A stretch of 64,000 nt of DNA from Pseudevernia furfuracea (Eukaryota; Ascomycota; Lecanoromycetes; Lecanorales; Parmeliaceae). Of this stretch, positions 43,070 through 55,039 are shown piece by piece (position 1 is the first letter of the stretch; the number at the start of each line of letters is the position of its first letter). Location: assembly GCA_022315425.1 (NCBI GenBank), contig JAIUPT010000039.1, positions 1,116,001 through 1,180,000 of the forward strand, read 5' to 3'. Under the pieces are notes generated by a model. It was not told the origin of the DNA and did no database searches. It worked only from the letters and a program-made list of their open reading frames with translations. Both the position numbers and the translations under genes were made by a program.

Positions 43070-46000
43070 TCATCTCTTCTGATTGACATCGAAAACTCCC
43101 CTCACAGCCCTCTTCATACTCTCAAGCCGATCCTTTTCCCTCACAACCATCCTCTCGGCCAGAGCCCTGATCGCTCTTTTCCCCAGCTTAGCATGCAGCT
43201 CTTGCCAGCCAGCCAACTCACCAGCGACGGTCTGCTGCGTATACGTCAGCTCGCATCCCGCATTCCTCAATTCTTCCCTGCTCTTCTCTACTCTCTCTTG
43301 CGCATCAGCGTGAATGCCTTTGCGTGTTTCATCGAGTAGACCAAGCGGCCATCGGTCGGTGCGCCGTAGCGAGGAGTCGTGGCGATCAACGGCCTTTTGA
43401 ATGCTAACGAGCGAGTTGATCAAGGAGTGAGGGCGAGCTAGGGATGAGAGAATGGCCAGGATGCTGGAAGAGATGGCTTGCATATCTTGATGAAAGAATT
43501 TGTGAGGATCGGAGGGTAGGAGTTGAGCGCAAGTGACGAAGCGGGAGAGCGCCGTGACGTGAGGCGACGGGAGAAATGCTAGCGTTGAGAAACTCTTGGC
43601 ACACAAATCTAGGGCGACGGAGAAATCTAAGAGTGCGTTTAGCTGACTACCGCGGGGATGTTGAAGGAAACATACTCGACGAGCCGACACGGACGCCGGC
43701 AACCCTGCGTATCACGCTCTTTGTTGAATGGTTGATGCTTCGAATCGACTCCCGGGCATGTTCAACAAATGCTGAAACATCTCTCACGTCCTCGACTGGC
43801 TCGTAGTCTTCCCTGATGTTCTCGCTCCGGAGCTCCGCTTTCTTCCTGCTCCGCTCTGCCATCATGTCTGGCTGTATCTCAGGGAAGAGGATGAACTCCC
43901 ACAGCAGCTCATGCGTTGAGAAGGTCGAGTGAGCAAGCATAATCTTCAAAAACTTGTCGAGACGCACTTGGATATCTTGCAGTACTGCTCTTGAGGGTCG
44001 AGAGGCTACCTGGTAGGGTGAACGAAAATTGAAGATCGACGGAAGCCATGAAGCAGGGTGTTCCACAGAAAGCCATTTGGCCAGGTTCTCGAAATCTGTC
44101 AAGGACCGCCTACAAGTAGTGACCCCGATCATTCCATTGTCATTGCGGACAGCAGACTTGATAATCAGGCGTATCGAGGCATCCTCCACAAAGAATGACC
44201 GAACAACAGCGGTCACTCGCCCGTCAGGAGCAGGCACATTGGAAACGAGCACCATGTCATCAATGCGATTCCGAATCTCGTCGTCCTTAGCAAGCTCAAC
44301 TGCGGTCATACCTCTCGATTCCTTAGCCAACACATCAACCCTCTGATCGCTGAATAAAGCTCTGACCATATCCATTCGACCATATTTGCTGGCTACCATC
44401 AAGGGGGTGAAACGCTTGTCATTGGTACCGTTTGGATCGGAGTCGCAATGCCTCAGTATTCGCACAGCTATAGAAGGATCATTGACCACATGGAGTAATG
44501 TATTGCCCTTCGCGTCGACATGATCGTCCAGATGAAGCGGCTGGCCGTCGCCTTGCTCATGCGTTGCGAATTGCAAGGCATCGTTGACCATCTCCGTATA
44601 ATTAGTATGATCGTAGGATCTACACAAAGCGAGCAAAGGTGTCTGGCCGTTCTTGTCTTTCTTTCTCCATGGCAGGATCTCGGAAAATTGGGGAATTAGG
44701 TATGGGGCGTTGAAAAGATAATGGGCAACTGTTCGACCATGACGATCTGCTCTGGCGAAGTAGTCAATGATATCATCTGTATCTCTGGCTTGGAAGATGG
44801 AGTGTAGTAGTATATCAATGAGCTCAGTGTGAGCCAATTGGACTGCGGCACTCAGAAGCGTGGTCCCCTCCTTATTGGAGTCTTCCAGCAAAAGCCTCGG
44901 GGGAAAGTATTCTTCCAAGGACAATAGATACTCAAGTGCATTTGGCTGTCGTGCTTCCACGGCCATCATGAGTACCGAACTACCCTCTGCGTCTTGAGTC
45001 TGCGCAAGTACTTCGATGGAGGTATCGCCTTCTATGTTGCTTGACTTTGAGTCCAAAGTATTTGTTCGGGAAATGAAGGAGTACTCTGAAGAATTCGAAA
45101 GACTTCTCATGTCCATGGAGACATGTTTACCTTTGCGAGGAGCTTTTAGAGCCTGGAAAGGAAAGACGTGTGCCAAAGTGGAGCTTTCGGAGGTGTTGCC
45201 GTCCTCGGTAGTAGCAATGGACAAACGGTGGTCGAAGTGATCCTTGTTCTCTTTGCCCACGAAATGACCCTTCTCGGAGTCATCATCGCCATCGATAATG
45301 GCATTCTCTTCGGCCTCTTCGTGCAAGACGGAATTTCTATCTTCGTTGAGAACAGACTTCGGTGTAGGATCCATAATCACCTTGATATCCTTGATATCGC
45401 CACTTCTAGTAGCCTGCCACAGTCGTTTGTTCCTCCTGCTTGCTTTACGTAGGCCACCAGAATCAGACGCCAGGTAGGAAAGCACTGCTTCAAATGTACT
45501 CAACGCATATCCAATCTCACCATTTTCGACATCATCGACGAAGATGAAGTTTCGCATATAGGACAGTCGAGCTTGAAGGTGCCGTACTTGGGAACGAATA
45601 ACTACGACCAGGAGTAGAGAGACCAGAGTATCAGCATTCATGGTCATTGACAAAGGAGGCTTCTCCGATCCCTCCGATCCTATATTGTCATTCATTGCGG
45701 AATCAAGGTTCTCAGTGATGGGCTGGTCACAGGTTACGACCTTCTGCGTTGCCAGAAGAACCTCGGTCATTTGCTGAGGACTGCCAGCAACGCCAAGCTT
45801 GCGGAATTCTGCAACTCCCTTGGCGAGCCTGTCCATCATCTGTTCCTTGCCTTTACGACCACCTTCTATCTCAATGCCAACTTGAGCAATATCGATATGT
45901 TGCATCTGATGAATTCGGGACTCAAGCTCCATATCCTCCAGGCGCCTGCTGTTCCGAAGCACTGGAAAAAGAATGGAGTCGTGGAATTGCTCTGTGACAT

Positions 46001-47098
46001 ATCGCTCGATGATTCGCTCGACAGCAGGACCGGTGAGGTCAGTTGTAGCTCCTAGCAGAGACAACTGTTGCTTGTCCACCTGCTGAAACAGATCGATGGC
46101 CGCAGTCACTGCAGTCTCCAACGTCTTTCGCATATGATCTTCCTCCTCATCAACACGTATTGTCGTTATGGATGGCGCCATCGGATGGCCGTTTGAGTAC
46201 TTGCTACGTATGGACCCATTGGCCTTGGAATGTGAGGACGCAGTCGAGGATCTTCGGGAGGTGTTCGATGACTTGTGGGATAGTGTAGAAGGTCGAGCCT
46301 GCATTTCCTTGTTAAAATCTTTGAACACCTTCTCCAACCCGGGCTGCATCTGCCGCGCGATCATTGGAAAACTATTGAGTAATTCATTGAATGATCGTAC
46401 ATCTTTCTTACTGACTGATGAGGAGGGCCCAGAGTCCACTTGTCCGCTCAAGGGATCTTTTGGGGTATTGGTAGGAGGTTTCAAGTCCTTCAATAAGGTT
46501 GGAAGGATAGCTGGCGTGATCTTGATTGGCTCGTAGGAGCCTACAAGAGGTCTCGAGATGTAGTATATGAGCCATTGCTGCGCATCAAGATTGTCAGGAT
46601 AGTATAGCTGGTCGCTGAGAAGCTGCGCCTGATTGAGATTTCTGAAGCCTGGAGAATGGTTACTTAAAGGCTTAGGAAAGTCTTTCTGTGCCAATGATCG
46701 TGCGGTACCTTTATTGCTGTAGACAAATGACTCTTTCACCACAATAGTCCGCCCATTGACCGTATTGAAAGGCTTTGCTTTGCCCCTGCTGTCTCGCACA
46801 TTGTTGCTTCCTGTGGGCCCAGAGATTCGGAGGACATGGCTGGCCAGGAAATCCTCAGATCCAGCCAAGTCCGCAAATGTAGAATTTGTTTCTCGATCCT
46901 TGCCGGTCAGAAGGCTTTCGGTCGTTGGCACAAGGAGGATCTGCAGGAACATCAGCTCTCACTCCGTGGAACTTTCCCGGGCCAGTCCGCCAGGTATCTC
47001 TAGTATAGTGGTATACTCACGTGGCTGTTGACTGGATTGCATTGGGCGGGTAACGCGCTCTTGAAGAAGGCCCGAAGGTATGGATTGAGAGAGTGCAT
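43070..47098 (-). CDS. VRL1: VARP-like Vrl1: VPS9 Rab GEF with ankyrin repeats and PX-BAR tail (1299 aa)
   Basis: Exons are 47021-47098, 43676-46940 and 43070-43626. The introns are 80 bp (GTGAGT...CTGCAG, phase 0) and 49 bp (GTATGT...CTTAG, phase 1), and the model totals 3900 nt. Exon 1 (ATG 47098) gives MHSLNPYLRAFFKSALPAQC and joins ILLVPTTESLL. The VPS9 domain lies at roughly 300-520 (TLVSLLLVVVIRSQV, YMRNFIFVDD); it activates Rab5-type GTPases. Ankyrin repeats span about 560-960 (EGTTLLSAAVQLAHTELIDI, FTPLMVASKYGRMDMVRALF). A PX-like domain follows (RSLTDFENLAKWLSVEHP), then a helical BAR-like C-terminus. This order is that of yeast Vrl1, which pairs with an SNX-BAR partner on endosomes. 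No break is seen. The symbol is given by architecture. Confidence 0.85.
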
Positions 47099-47720
47099 TC
47101 ATTCGACATATGAGCAGGCGTGACAGTGTGCAGGCTCAAATAAGCGTTGGATGAGAGTGGGGGCAGTGGGCGGAGGATGCTGGCTGACTGGAGGCTTCAG
47201 GCGGCATGTGTTGGAAGGGTAGAGGACGATCGATGCTAGATGACAAACTGGCAGTATATGAGGGTATCTAGAGCAGGCCAGTTAGAGCGTCGCCAATGCT
47301 GCTTTATCTGATATGCAGGAAGTATAAATGTACATTGTTGCAGAGCTGGAGAACAAAGGTCGAGGGATCTGCCTGGAGCTTCATGCGACTACGGGGGCCT
47401 TAAGTGACTGGTGCGCAGTTATGTACAGCTCTCCCCTGTCTGTCGAGTGGCGGAGAAAACATCCTCTATGTTGTAAACTACAAATGTACCAGGCAAGTTT
47501 CTGAAAAGGAGTCTTCGTACTTCAGTATATACATAGAAATTGTAACTTTGTGTGAGAGTGGCGACCGAGATCCTGCGTCCAATGACGCCTCGCTACCCTT
47601 GTTCCTTGTTTCCACCTCGACAGACGAGATGATTCTGATGATATATTACACTCGATGAGCTCAAGACGCTTGCTTTTCCATGCACGCTAAACGCAAGACA
47701 GGACAGCTGGGAAGGCTCTA
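47099..47720. other. Intergenic, nothing recognised
   Basis: About 620 bp between the start of the VRL1-like gene and the 3' end of TIM44. No gene or repeat recognised. Confidence 0.5.
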
Positions 47721-49486
47721 TTATATCCAATCCCTAGCACTCTTCTGCAGCTCGATCAACCGCCATCCCCTCGTGTCCGGATTATTGACATCTTCCGGCG
47801 TCCTTGTTACCCCAAGAGCATAAGTAACAAGCTGCACCCTATCCTCCATACCGGCAGCAAGATCGTTTGTTTTGGCATTTCGGTAAACATGAACTTCTTG
47901 CGTTCGGCAGCTGATGATGAACACCGGTATCTCTCCTGGTTCGAGCATGCGGGCAGATAGTATGTCGACATGCCGTATGTCTAGTATGCGGCCATCGGAT
48001 TTCAAGCCGGCAGTGGTGTATTGCTGGGTCAGGGCGGCATAAACCTGGTATTGCGCAGCGGAGAGCCAAAGCTTGAGGGTCTCGGTGTCGCCTTTCACAT
48101 AGGCATCTAGGACTTCGGGGAGGATATATTCGCGCATCTCGCGGAGGAAGGGTTCCACTTGGAATGACGGGTCCATCTCGCGGAACTTTTTAATGACTCG
48201 AGCGGATTCGTTTTCAGCAAAGAAGCCAGCGACACGGTCGGTAATGCTACGGGCTGTGGAGACGAGGGGGTTTTCGGACTCGTTGTAGCTCGACTTGAGG
48301 GAGAAGAGGGATTGCATGACTGGGTTGGAGTCTTTGAACTTTGTCCATGTTTGGTGGAACTTGGAATCTTTATGCAGAGTGACGTTTGTACCGGCACTGC
48401 GATGAAGTTAGCGATATCTATTTTGGTTGATTTCTCATTGACAAGAACCTACTCTGGGTCTTCTTCCATCTTCTCCGCCCGCTTGCCTGGCAACCCCTCG
48501 GAGTCTTTCAACTCCCTCAACTCGCGTCTTTTCCTTCTTTCCTCTTTCTCCACCCAGCCGCCATATCTTGAGCTGCTACCATCATCGATTACATCTTTGA
48601 CACTCTTATAGATCTTGGTCTCCCTCACAGGCTTCGTAGCTGCGTCAATCCCTCGACCGGTAGCATTAACGCCAGATCGTACTCCTTTGACAACGGTTGA
48701 ATCCCAAGTCCATGCAGCGCTTTTCCCTAGCACCTTTCCTGTCCCTTTCAGCGCCGAGCCCGTTACTGATGTGGCCGCCCCATATGCACGGCTTGACGCT
48801 TCTCGAGCCCGTCTCACAGACTCGTTCTCCGTAAATTGATGTGCTGAATGGGAAAGGGCTTTTGTGGACTCGTTCCATTCTTTGGAAGCCTGAAATTCAG
48901 ACTGGAGTGTTTCTGTGAAGACTTGCCACGGTGATTTGTTTCCGTGCGGAGGTGGAGGTGGCGGCTCTTCTTTCTTCTTTTGCTCCTTTTCGCCGTTTCC
49001 AGTCTCCTCCTCTTTCTCGCTACCAGTGGACTTCTCTTCGCTGCTTGCGCGACGACTCTCACTCTCTTTCTCGCTCTCCTTTTGAGCCTCTCGATATGCC
49101 CGCTCTGCCGCGCCCTCCGTTTCCCCTGACGCAGCCTCTTGCCTTTGAGCTCGCTTATCTGCACCAGACTTTGCTCCTTGCCTTGAAGAATCTTTTGGCT
49201 TGTCTTCTGATTTTAAATCTCTGAAACTGACGGCATTCGCTCGAAGTGTTGTAGAAAAGGCACTCCTTGATAGCTGGTCAAGGAAGCTGTGAGGTCGCAG
49301 TGAAGAGGTGATAACTTTTGAGCGGATGAAGGAGGATATAGAGGCATTGTTATTGTGTAGCTCGCTCTTTTTTAGTCGAAAAGATGTTGATCGCCCACTT
49401 AGGCATGCCGCAGCGGAGGTGAAGCCTCTCGTGGCAAGACTACCGCGAGTTTGAGAGTGCCGCAGCAAATGCAAGGGTGGCCTCAT
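47721..49486 (-). CDS. TIM44: Mitochondrial import motor tether Tim44 (569 aa)
   Basis: Exons are 48453-49486 and 47721-48396. The 55-bp intron (GTAGGT...TCGCAG) is phase 2 and the total is 1710 nt. The N-terminus is a basic, Ser-rich mitochondrial presequence (MRPPLHLLRHSQTRGSLATR). The middle is a charged coiled-coil-prone region followed by SPWQVFTETLQSEFQASKEW, characteristic of Tim44. The C-terminal domain (about 380-569) has the membrane-binding and cargo-pocket fold (MDPSFQVEPFLREMREYILP, EVLDAYVKGDTETLKLWL, LDIRHVDILSARMLEPGEIP). Tim44 recruits mtHsp70 to the TIM23 channel on the matrix side and binds incoming precursors. It is transcribed divergently from the mitochondrial uS11 gene. 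The length is slightly longer than yeast because of the low-complexity Glu/Lys region and a proline run. Confidence 0.95.
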
Positions 49487-49719
49487 GCTAGTAGTCTCTA
49501 AAGATCAGCAGCCTGTTAGAAGGCTCCGCCCGACTTTGATATCGGAACGCGTAAAGACTCAGTTGTTCAAGCATCAAAAAGGTTGGCGGCGCAAACTGTT
49601 TGGTGCGGGTGATATTCCGCTACGGCAGCCGACAAGACAGTCAAAGCAGCTAACTCATTATCTGGACAGCCCTCAAAGGGAGCTTTGCCACCAGTTCGTT
49701 CAATATAAACCCACCTACC
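49487..49719. promoter_or_regulatory. Shared divergent promoter of TIM44 and uS11m
   Basis: Only 233 bp separate the start codons of two divergently transcribed nuclear genes for mitochondrial proteins, so they must share promoter sequence. I see no single TATA element that could be assigned with confidence. Confidence 0.6.
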
Positions 49720-50415
49720 ATGAAGCGCTCACTATTCCAACTACCCTCATTAGGGTCAGTATGTCTTCCTTGCCGTCAAAGGAAAGCCCGAGCGCAGGCA
49801 TTTCCTTTCCAAATCCACCCAAAGCGCTTTCTAACCACCACCATCCATGACCTCGCCGATACAACTCCTATGTCCTTCAACACCTCTGCCACCAGCAGCG
49901 TCGCAGATCTCTCTCAGTCCCTCACATCACGATTTTCCGGTCCTTCTAACGAGCCTATAATACCAGAGGGTCTTACACGGAGACAAACCCACCTTTCCCT
50001 TACCCACGACCCCATCATCCGTCCCCACCATCTCCACATCTACGCTACCCGCCACAACTGCCACATCACCCTCACAGCCGGGAACCGCGACCCGATCATC
50101 TCCCTCTCCGCTGGCAACATTGGGTTTAAGAAAGCCCAGCGAGGCAGCTACGATGCGGCATACCAATTGGGGGCGTATGTTATGGGTCTGATCAAGAATC
50201 AAGCTATGCTGGATGAGCAGTATCAAGGGAAGGGAGGACAAATTCGGCAATTGGAGGTTGTGTTGAGAAATTTTGGGCCCGGGAGGCAGGCGGTTACGAA
50301 GATTCTGCTAGGGAGTGAAGGGAGGGCATTGAGGGGCAGGATCGTGAGGGTTATGGATGGGACGAGATTGAAGTTTGGGGGAACGAGGAGTAAGAAGCCT
50401 AGAAGATTAGGATAG
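49720..50415 (+). CDS. MRPS18: Mitochondrial small-subunit ribosomal protein uS11 (231 aa)
   Basis: Single exon, ATG at 49720 (context CTACCATGAAG). The N-terminal ~50 residues are a presequence (MKRSLFQLPSLGSVCLPCRQ, basic and without acids). The uS11 domain covers about 95-231: HHLHIYATRHNCHITLTAGN, PIISLSAGNIGFKKAQRGSY, DAAYQLGAYVMGLI, then LEVVLRNFGPGRQAVTKILL and a basic C-terminal tail (RSKKPRRLG) that contacts the 3' region of the small-subunit rRNA. The family is known in yeast as Mrps18. It is encoded back to back with TIM44. No anomaly. Confidence 0.93.
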   Translation: MKRSLFQLPSLGSVCLPCRQRKARAQAFPFQIHPKRFLTTTIHDLADTTPMSFNTSATSSVADLSQSLTSRFSGPSNEPIIPEGLTRRQTHLSLTHDPIIRPHHLHIYATRHNCHITLTAGNRDPIISLSAGNIGFKKAQRGSYDAAYQLGAYVMGLIKNQAMLDEQYQGKGGQIRQLEVVLRNFGPGRQAVTKILLGSEGRALRGRIVRVMDGTRLKFGGTRSKKPRRLG

Positions 50416-51030
50416 ATGAGGGCGGTAATGTGTAAGTTATGTTGAGTTCAGCTTACTAGCCTTGAGGGACAATGACAGTGGCCAGGGTATTCTGGCTACA
50501 AACCCTCCAGATCACAAATTTCAATGCCTTCCAACGACCATGTTGGATCGAGTGAGAGGCAGTCTTGAATTGCTTCCTGCATCCATTACAACGCCAACTG
50601 CTGACAGGGCAACTTGTAGTGTTTGCAAATCCAAAGTTTGAACATACTGCATCCTCAAGTTATTGTGAATATTCGGAGGTATGGGATATGAGCAAAGACC
50701 TTGTTCTTCACTATGGCGGCACCTTCGTACGCTCTCAAATTGGGTTCATTAGAAAGAAAAGGAAATATATATCCAAATATGAACAAGTTTGTCGCCGTTG
50801 TGAAGTGATGCCTCCATGCGGATGTGGTATAAAATCCCTTCATTGGTGTTTTCGTAGGGCAATGTCTTCCTCGCTGCATTATTTCCGGGGGAAGACACCC
50901 CGAGCTTTTTGCCTTTCAGGAACGGGGTTCGAGTCCAGAAAGGAGTTGTTGATCTTTGTGTTGGGATTTTTTTTGAACAGCATCACCGACCCCAACACAT
51001 TCGCTAAAGCTTTATTAACTACGATCATCG
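50416..51030. other. Intergenic, nothing recognised
   Basis: About 615 bp between convergent genes. A long plus-strand frame from 50565 runs antisense through the peptidase gene and is not real. Confidence 0.5.
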
Positions 51031-51896
51031 TTAACGACCCTTTGGCGGTGGCGCTCTTTCACTCGCAGGCATTATTCTATCGTCCGTGTCTCTCACAGCA
51101 CTCTTTCCTTTCCCACTCCCGCCTTTCCTTCGATCTCTATCGCTATCCCACCCCTCCTCTTCACTGCCGATCGTGCTACCAATTGTACTGCCGTGGAGAC
51201 TAGAGCCTCGGTGATACTGTTGCCGTAACATCGACGTCCGCTCATCCTCATCATCATCTTCCAAAAGCTCTCCGTCTGCTGTATCATGATCCGGTGGAGC
51301 GATCCATTCCCTCGGAACGACGCATGGGAGCGCAACGCCTATGCTGGCCGCTCTATTCAGCCACGCTGGAGCAGCTTTACTGGTCAACTTTTCGCAGAGA
51401 TGGCTGGTGAAGTGGTTGCAGTTGTTGGAAAGGAGGTTGTAAGACGTTCCTTGGAATTCTTGTGAAACTTGTTTGATTATGTTCTCGATTTCATGTTCGG
51501 GGCGGAAAGTGAAGCCTTGTAGTATTTCGCAACGGAATGTACCTCCAGGTGGCTCCATATGTGGCTTTGTCCAGTATACCCCCGACATTCCCGGCCGGTC
51601 ATGTCCGCCGAATGCGTATTCTCTGTTCAAGCTCTTTATGACGACGCCGGTGTGAAGGAGGGAGCTGCCGAGGAACCAGAGGGCGGAAGCGAGTCTGCCT
51701 GGCTTTGCCGGGACATTTCAGCATGTAGACTGATCAGGCTGAAGGCGAGACGTACAGGAAGTAGGTCGTAAACATTTATGAGAATCTCTGTCTTTTGGAC
51801 TGAGGCTGAGGAAGGGTTGCTGCCATGAGCACGTTGACTTCTGGAGGGAGTGTGTGATCGGGATCGAGGGGCTTTTTGCTTGCTCTTTGCTGACAT
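51031..51896 (-). CDS. PPPDE (DeSI-type) putative deubiquitinating/deSUMOylating peptidase (270 aa)
   Basis: Exons are 51756-51896 and 51031-51702 with a 53-bp phase-0 intron (GTACGT...CAAAG). The join reads INVYDLLPPGRLASALWFLG, the usual family sequence. The N-terminus (MSAKSKQKAPRSRSHTPSRS) is basic and disordered. The PPPDE papain-like fold covers about 38-170: the His of the catalytic dyad lies in YAFGGHDRPG, and the Cys in LLSNNCNHFTSHLCEKL. Family members remove SUMO or ubiquitin or cleave related isopeptide bonds. The C-terminal ~100 residues are acidic (ELLEDDDEDE) and then Ser/Gly/Arg-rich, probably disordered, longer than in small animal DeSI proteins but common in fungi. Both catalytic residues are intact. 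It is divergent from OLA1. Confidence 0.9.
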
Positions 51897-52475
51897 TAGG
51901 TTCGCTGAGTCGGTGTTGCAATGGAACTCTGTGTGATGAGAAGACTGTCGACGGCTGCGGAGCACGCGGGATTCGCGGACAGAGGCCGAGACTGCTGCAA
52001 TGGTCGAATAGGCTAGAAGCGAGGAAGAGCAGTAGGTTAGGAGATGTTATGTAGAGGAGAATGAGTGTAAGGGTAGATGAAAGACAAAGCTCTCATGCCT
52101 GGAGCGTGGAGCCTGCAGGACGAGGTGCGGGCGGCAGTTGATCCCTAGAGCGCGTCTCTGGGCGCCAGCGATAGCGGGAGTCTTGAGCCTAAAGTTCGAA
52201 TTTTGTAACTGTATAACGCACAATTCTTGCTATAGACACATGAGTTGATCGATTGAAGAGAGGGGCCATTGCTCTCTCCACGAACCCTCAGTACGACTAC
52301 TCATCTTTATCTGCTGTCTCTCTTCACTTCAAGTCTTTGGACACTTTTCCCCAAAGCAGCAGGACCTGCGTTTGTATCTCACCTCCAGCCAGCATTCGTG
52401 CTCTCGATCAGAATCTCTTCAACAACCCCTACAGCGCGAAGCTTCACAACTTCTTCAGCCAGACATCGAAGCAGG
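51897..52475. promoter_or_regulatory. Shared 5' region of the PPPDE peptidase and OLA1 genes
   Basis: The 579 bp between two divergent start codons must hold both promoters and 5' leaders. The OLA1 side is C/T-rich (52270-52460). No defined factor site is recognised. Confidence 0.5.
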
Positions 52476-54183
52476 ATGCCTCCCAAGAAGAAAGAAGAGG
52501 AGAAGAAAGTGCTTCTGGGCCGGCCGGGCAACAGCTTGAAAAGTGGTATCGTACGTATGATACAGCCTCACGCATATTGATTAAGCGTGCTCCTAACCTC
52601 GTGTCGCTCTACAGGTTGGCTTAGCCAACGTCGGCAAATCGACCCTTTTCCAAGCCATCACGAAATGCTCATTGGGTAACCCAGCTGTGAGTCAACTGTG
52701 GAACATCGTATGAGATAAAAGGCTCATGCCGGCAAATATAGAACTTTCCCTACGCTACAATCGAACCCGAGGAAGCTCGTGTCATCGTACCTGATGATAG
52801 ATACGATTCGTTATGTGAACAATACAAGCCGAAGTCAAGAGTACCTGCCAATTTGACTGTCTACGACATCGCTGGCCTGACTCGAGGAGCCTCTACTGGA
52901 GCTGGTCTTGGAAACGCTTTCTTATCACACATCAGAGCGGTCGATGCAATTTTCCAAGTCGTCCGATGCTTCGATGATGCCGAGATCATACACGTGGAGG
53001 GAGATGTCGATCCAGTACGAGATCTTACTATTATCAGTGAAGAGCTGCGCATCAAGGACATCGAGTTCGTGGAGAAGGCTTTGGAGAACTTGAAGAAGCA
53101 GACTCGACGAGGTGGTCAGAGCTTGGAGATGAAGAAGCTGAAAGAGGAGGAAGCTACGGTGGAGAAGATCCTCGCATGGCTGAAGGATGGTAAGGACGTA
53201 CGGAAAGAGAATTGGACACCCAAAGAAGTGAGTTCCAACTCCATGCTCCATGTGACCGACATGTTCTTGCATGATGAACAAGAGCTACAAAGCTCGATAT
53301 AATCCCAGCTCGTTGAACGGCTCAATTATATAACGCAGAGACCGAACTGAAATGAAATCCAACTCTGACACCAAGAACATACTCTTACACTCTTTGATTG
53401 CCCATCTCTCTGAGGGGCGCGGCTAATTCAAATGGTCGACTAGGTCGAAGTCATAAATCCTCTTTTCCTCCTCAGCGCTAAACCCGTTGTCTACCTCGTC
53501 AACCTCAGCGAGAAAGATTACATCCGACAAAAGAACAAGCATCTTCCTAAGATCGCCGAATGGGTCAAGGAACACGCAGCAGGCGATCCTATACTGCCTC
53601 TTTCTGTCGCCTTCGAGGAGCGCCTCACACGGTTCGAGACTGAGGCGGAGGTGGAGGAGGAATGTAAAACGCTCGGTACTAAATCCGCACTACCCAAGAT
53701 TATTACGACCATGAGAAAGATGCTTGATCTCGGCAGCTTCTTCACGACGGGGACGGATGAAGTGAGGCAGTGGACTATTAGAAACGGGACAAAGGCGCCG
53801 CAGGCTGCCGGGGTGATTCATGGGGGTAATTTGAGAGGTTCTTGACTCGAGATGGCGTTACTGACATATGGATTTGCAGACTTTGAGAAGACATTCATCC
53901 AATGTATCGTCTACAACTACGAGATGCTCAAAGAGTACAAAGATGAGGCCTCGCTGAAAGCTGCTGGGAAGGTCATGACCAAGGGCAAAGATTATGGTGA
54001 GCATGACTTGATGAAATACTCGGCTTGCTTGATATGACTCATGAACATATGCTGACTTCTAGCGCTAGTGGTGGCCGACGGCGATATAATATTGAGTACG
54101 CATATCTCTTGTCTGAATGATCTCTCGTAATGATCGTAATGGCTAACACGTTCGCAGTCAAAGCCGGTGCTGCAAAGTCATGA
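52476..54183 (+). CDS. OLA1: Obg-like ATPase/GTPase Ola1 (YchF family), seven exons (396 aa)
   Basis: Exons are 52476-52550, 52615-52686, 52742-53227, 53444-53825, 53880-53996, 54063-54095 and 54158-54183, totalling 1191 nt in frame. The product begins MPPKKKEEEKKVLLGRPGN. The G1 loop (VGLANVGKSTLFQAITK) is split over exon 2, followed by NFPYATIEPEEARVIVPD and G3 (DIAGLTRGAS). The G4 position carries VYLVNLSEKD, the non-canonical NxxE that makes the family prefer ATP. A helical coiled-coil insertion (EKALENLKKQTRRGG) precedes a C-terminal TGS domain (QWTIRNGTKAPQAAGVIH, DFEKTFIQCIVYNYEMLKEY, GKDYALVVADGDIILIKAGA). Ola1 associates with ribosomes and modulates stress responses and proteostasis. 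The length equals the family's ~394 residues. The short terminal exons (33 and 26 bp) are noteworthy, but their phases fit. Confidence 0.95.
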
Positions 54184-55039
54184 TCGAGCCGTACCACACG
54201 CGGGAAGGGCTAGCAATTGTCAGTATCTGGGGAGCGTCATGTGGGTCATTGGCCTAGGAGCAGATGATCCGATAGTTGAAGCATGTACTACAGGCAGATA
54301 GCCCGGAGCTACAACGGCATGATACTACCATAGTTCATCTCCTTCCTCCAGGGTGATCTGTCTCCGACTTTCCCATTCGTCTTTCCCTCGTACCGCGCTC
54401 ATCTTAGCTCGTCAATCGAATTATAGCACCTGTGAAGGTACTGGGGCGCGTCAAAACAAAAACTCGCATTTCGTGCCTAGATCGATGTAGAACTTCAATT
54501 TCGTACACTCCCAGTTTCCCCCCTCGTTGAAATCTCCCGTGAATGGTGTTTTCCTTGAGTTTGACTCGCTTCTGGAAAAGTGGAGACTGCATGAGGTTGT
54601 CCCATTAATGAACGTACGTGTAGACCAGAGCCTAATCTGTCTGTCGCTGATCCTAGAAGGTACGAGATTCGCGTCGAATCATCCACAACTCTGAGGTCAT
54701 CCTCACCGTGCGCGATTTTTTCTACCACCCACTTCTTTTCTAACAGCATCGACCTTAAGCATTATCAAGCTCATTCAACAGCTACAATACTTGTAAGTAG
54801 TCTTATCCTGTCCTGATTTGACATCTTTTGTATATCCAAAGCTCCAGTGCTCTCATCCCCTCAGTGCGCGCTCATCCAAAACCCTCTCACTGAGCCTCCA
54901 CGGGATATCCACTTGATATCTAAAGCCTTTATAATATTTCATAATCTATCCCGCTCTGCACTCCATTTTCACATGTCCTCACTCACTATCAAGCTTATAC
55001 ACTAACCTTGAGCGTGGTTCATAGTCTCACCGTCACTAG
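54184..55039. other. Intergenic, nothing recognised
   Basis: About 850 bp. A CTTGTAAGTAG donor-like site at 54791-54801 might end a leader exon of the downstream orphan, but no ATG exon is visible. Confidence 0.4.

Noticed and set aside
50920..50945. Second B-box-like word (GGGGTTCGAGTCC)
   Set aside because: No T-stem, A-box or acceptor stem around it; chance match.
50565..51203. 212-codon plus-strand frame
   Set aside because: Its 3' part is antisense to the PPPDE peptidase gene and the rest lacks protein-like composition.
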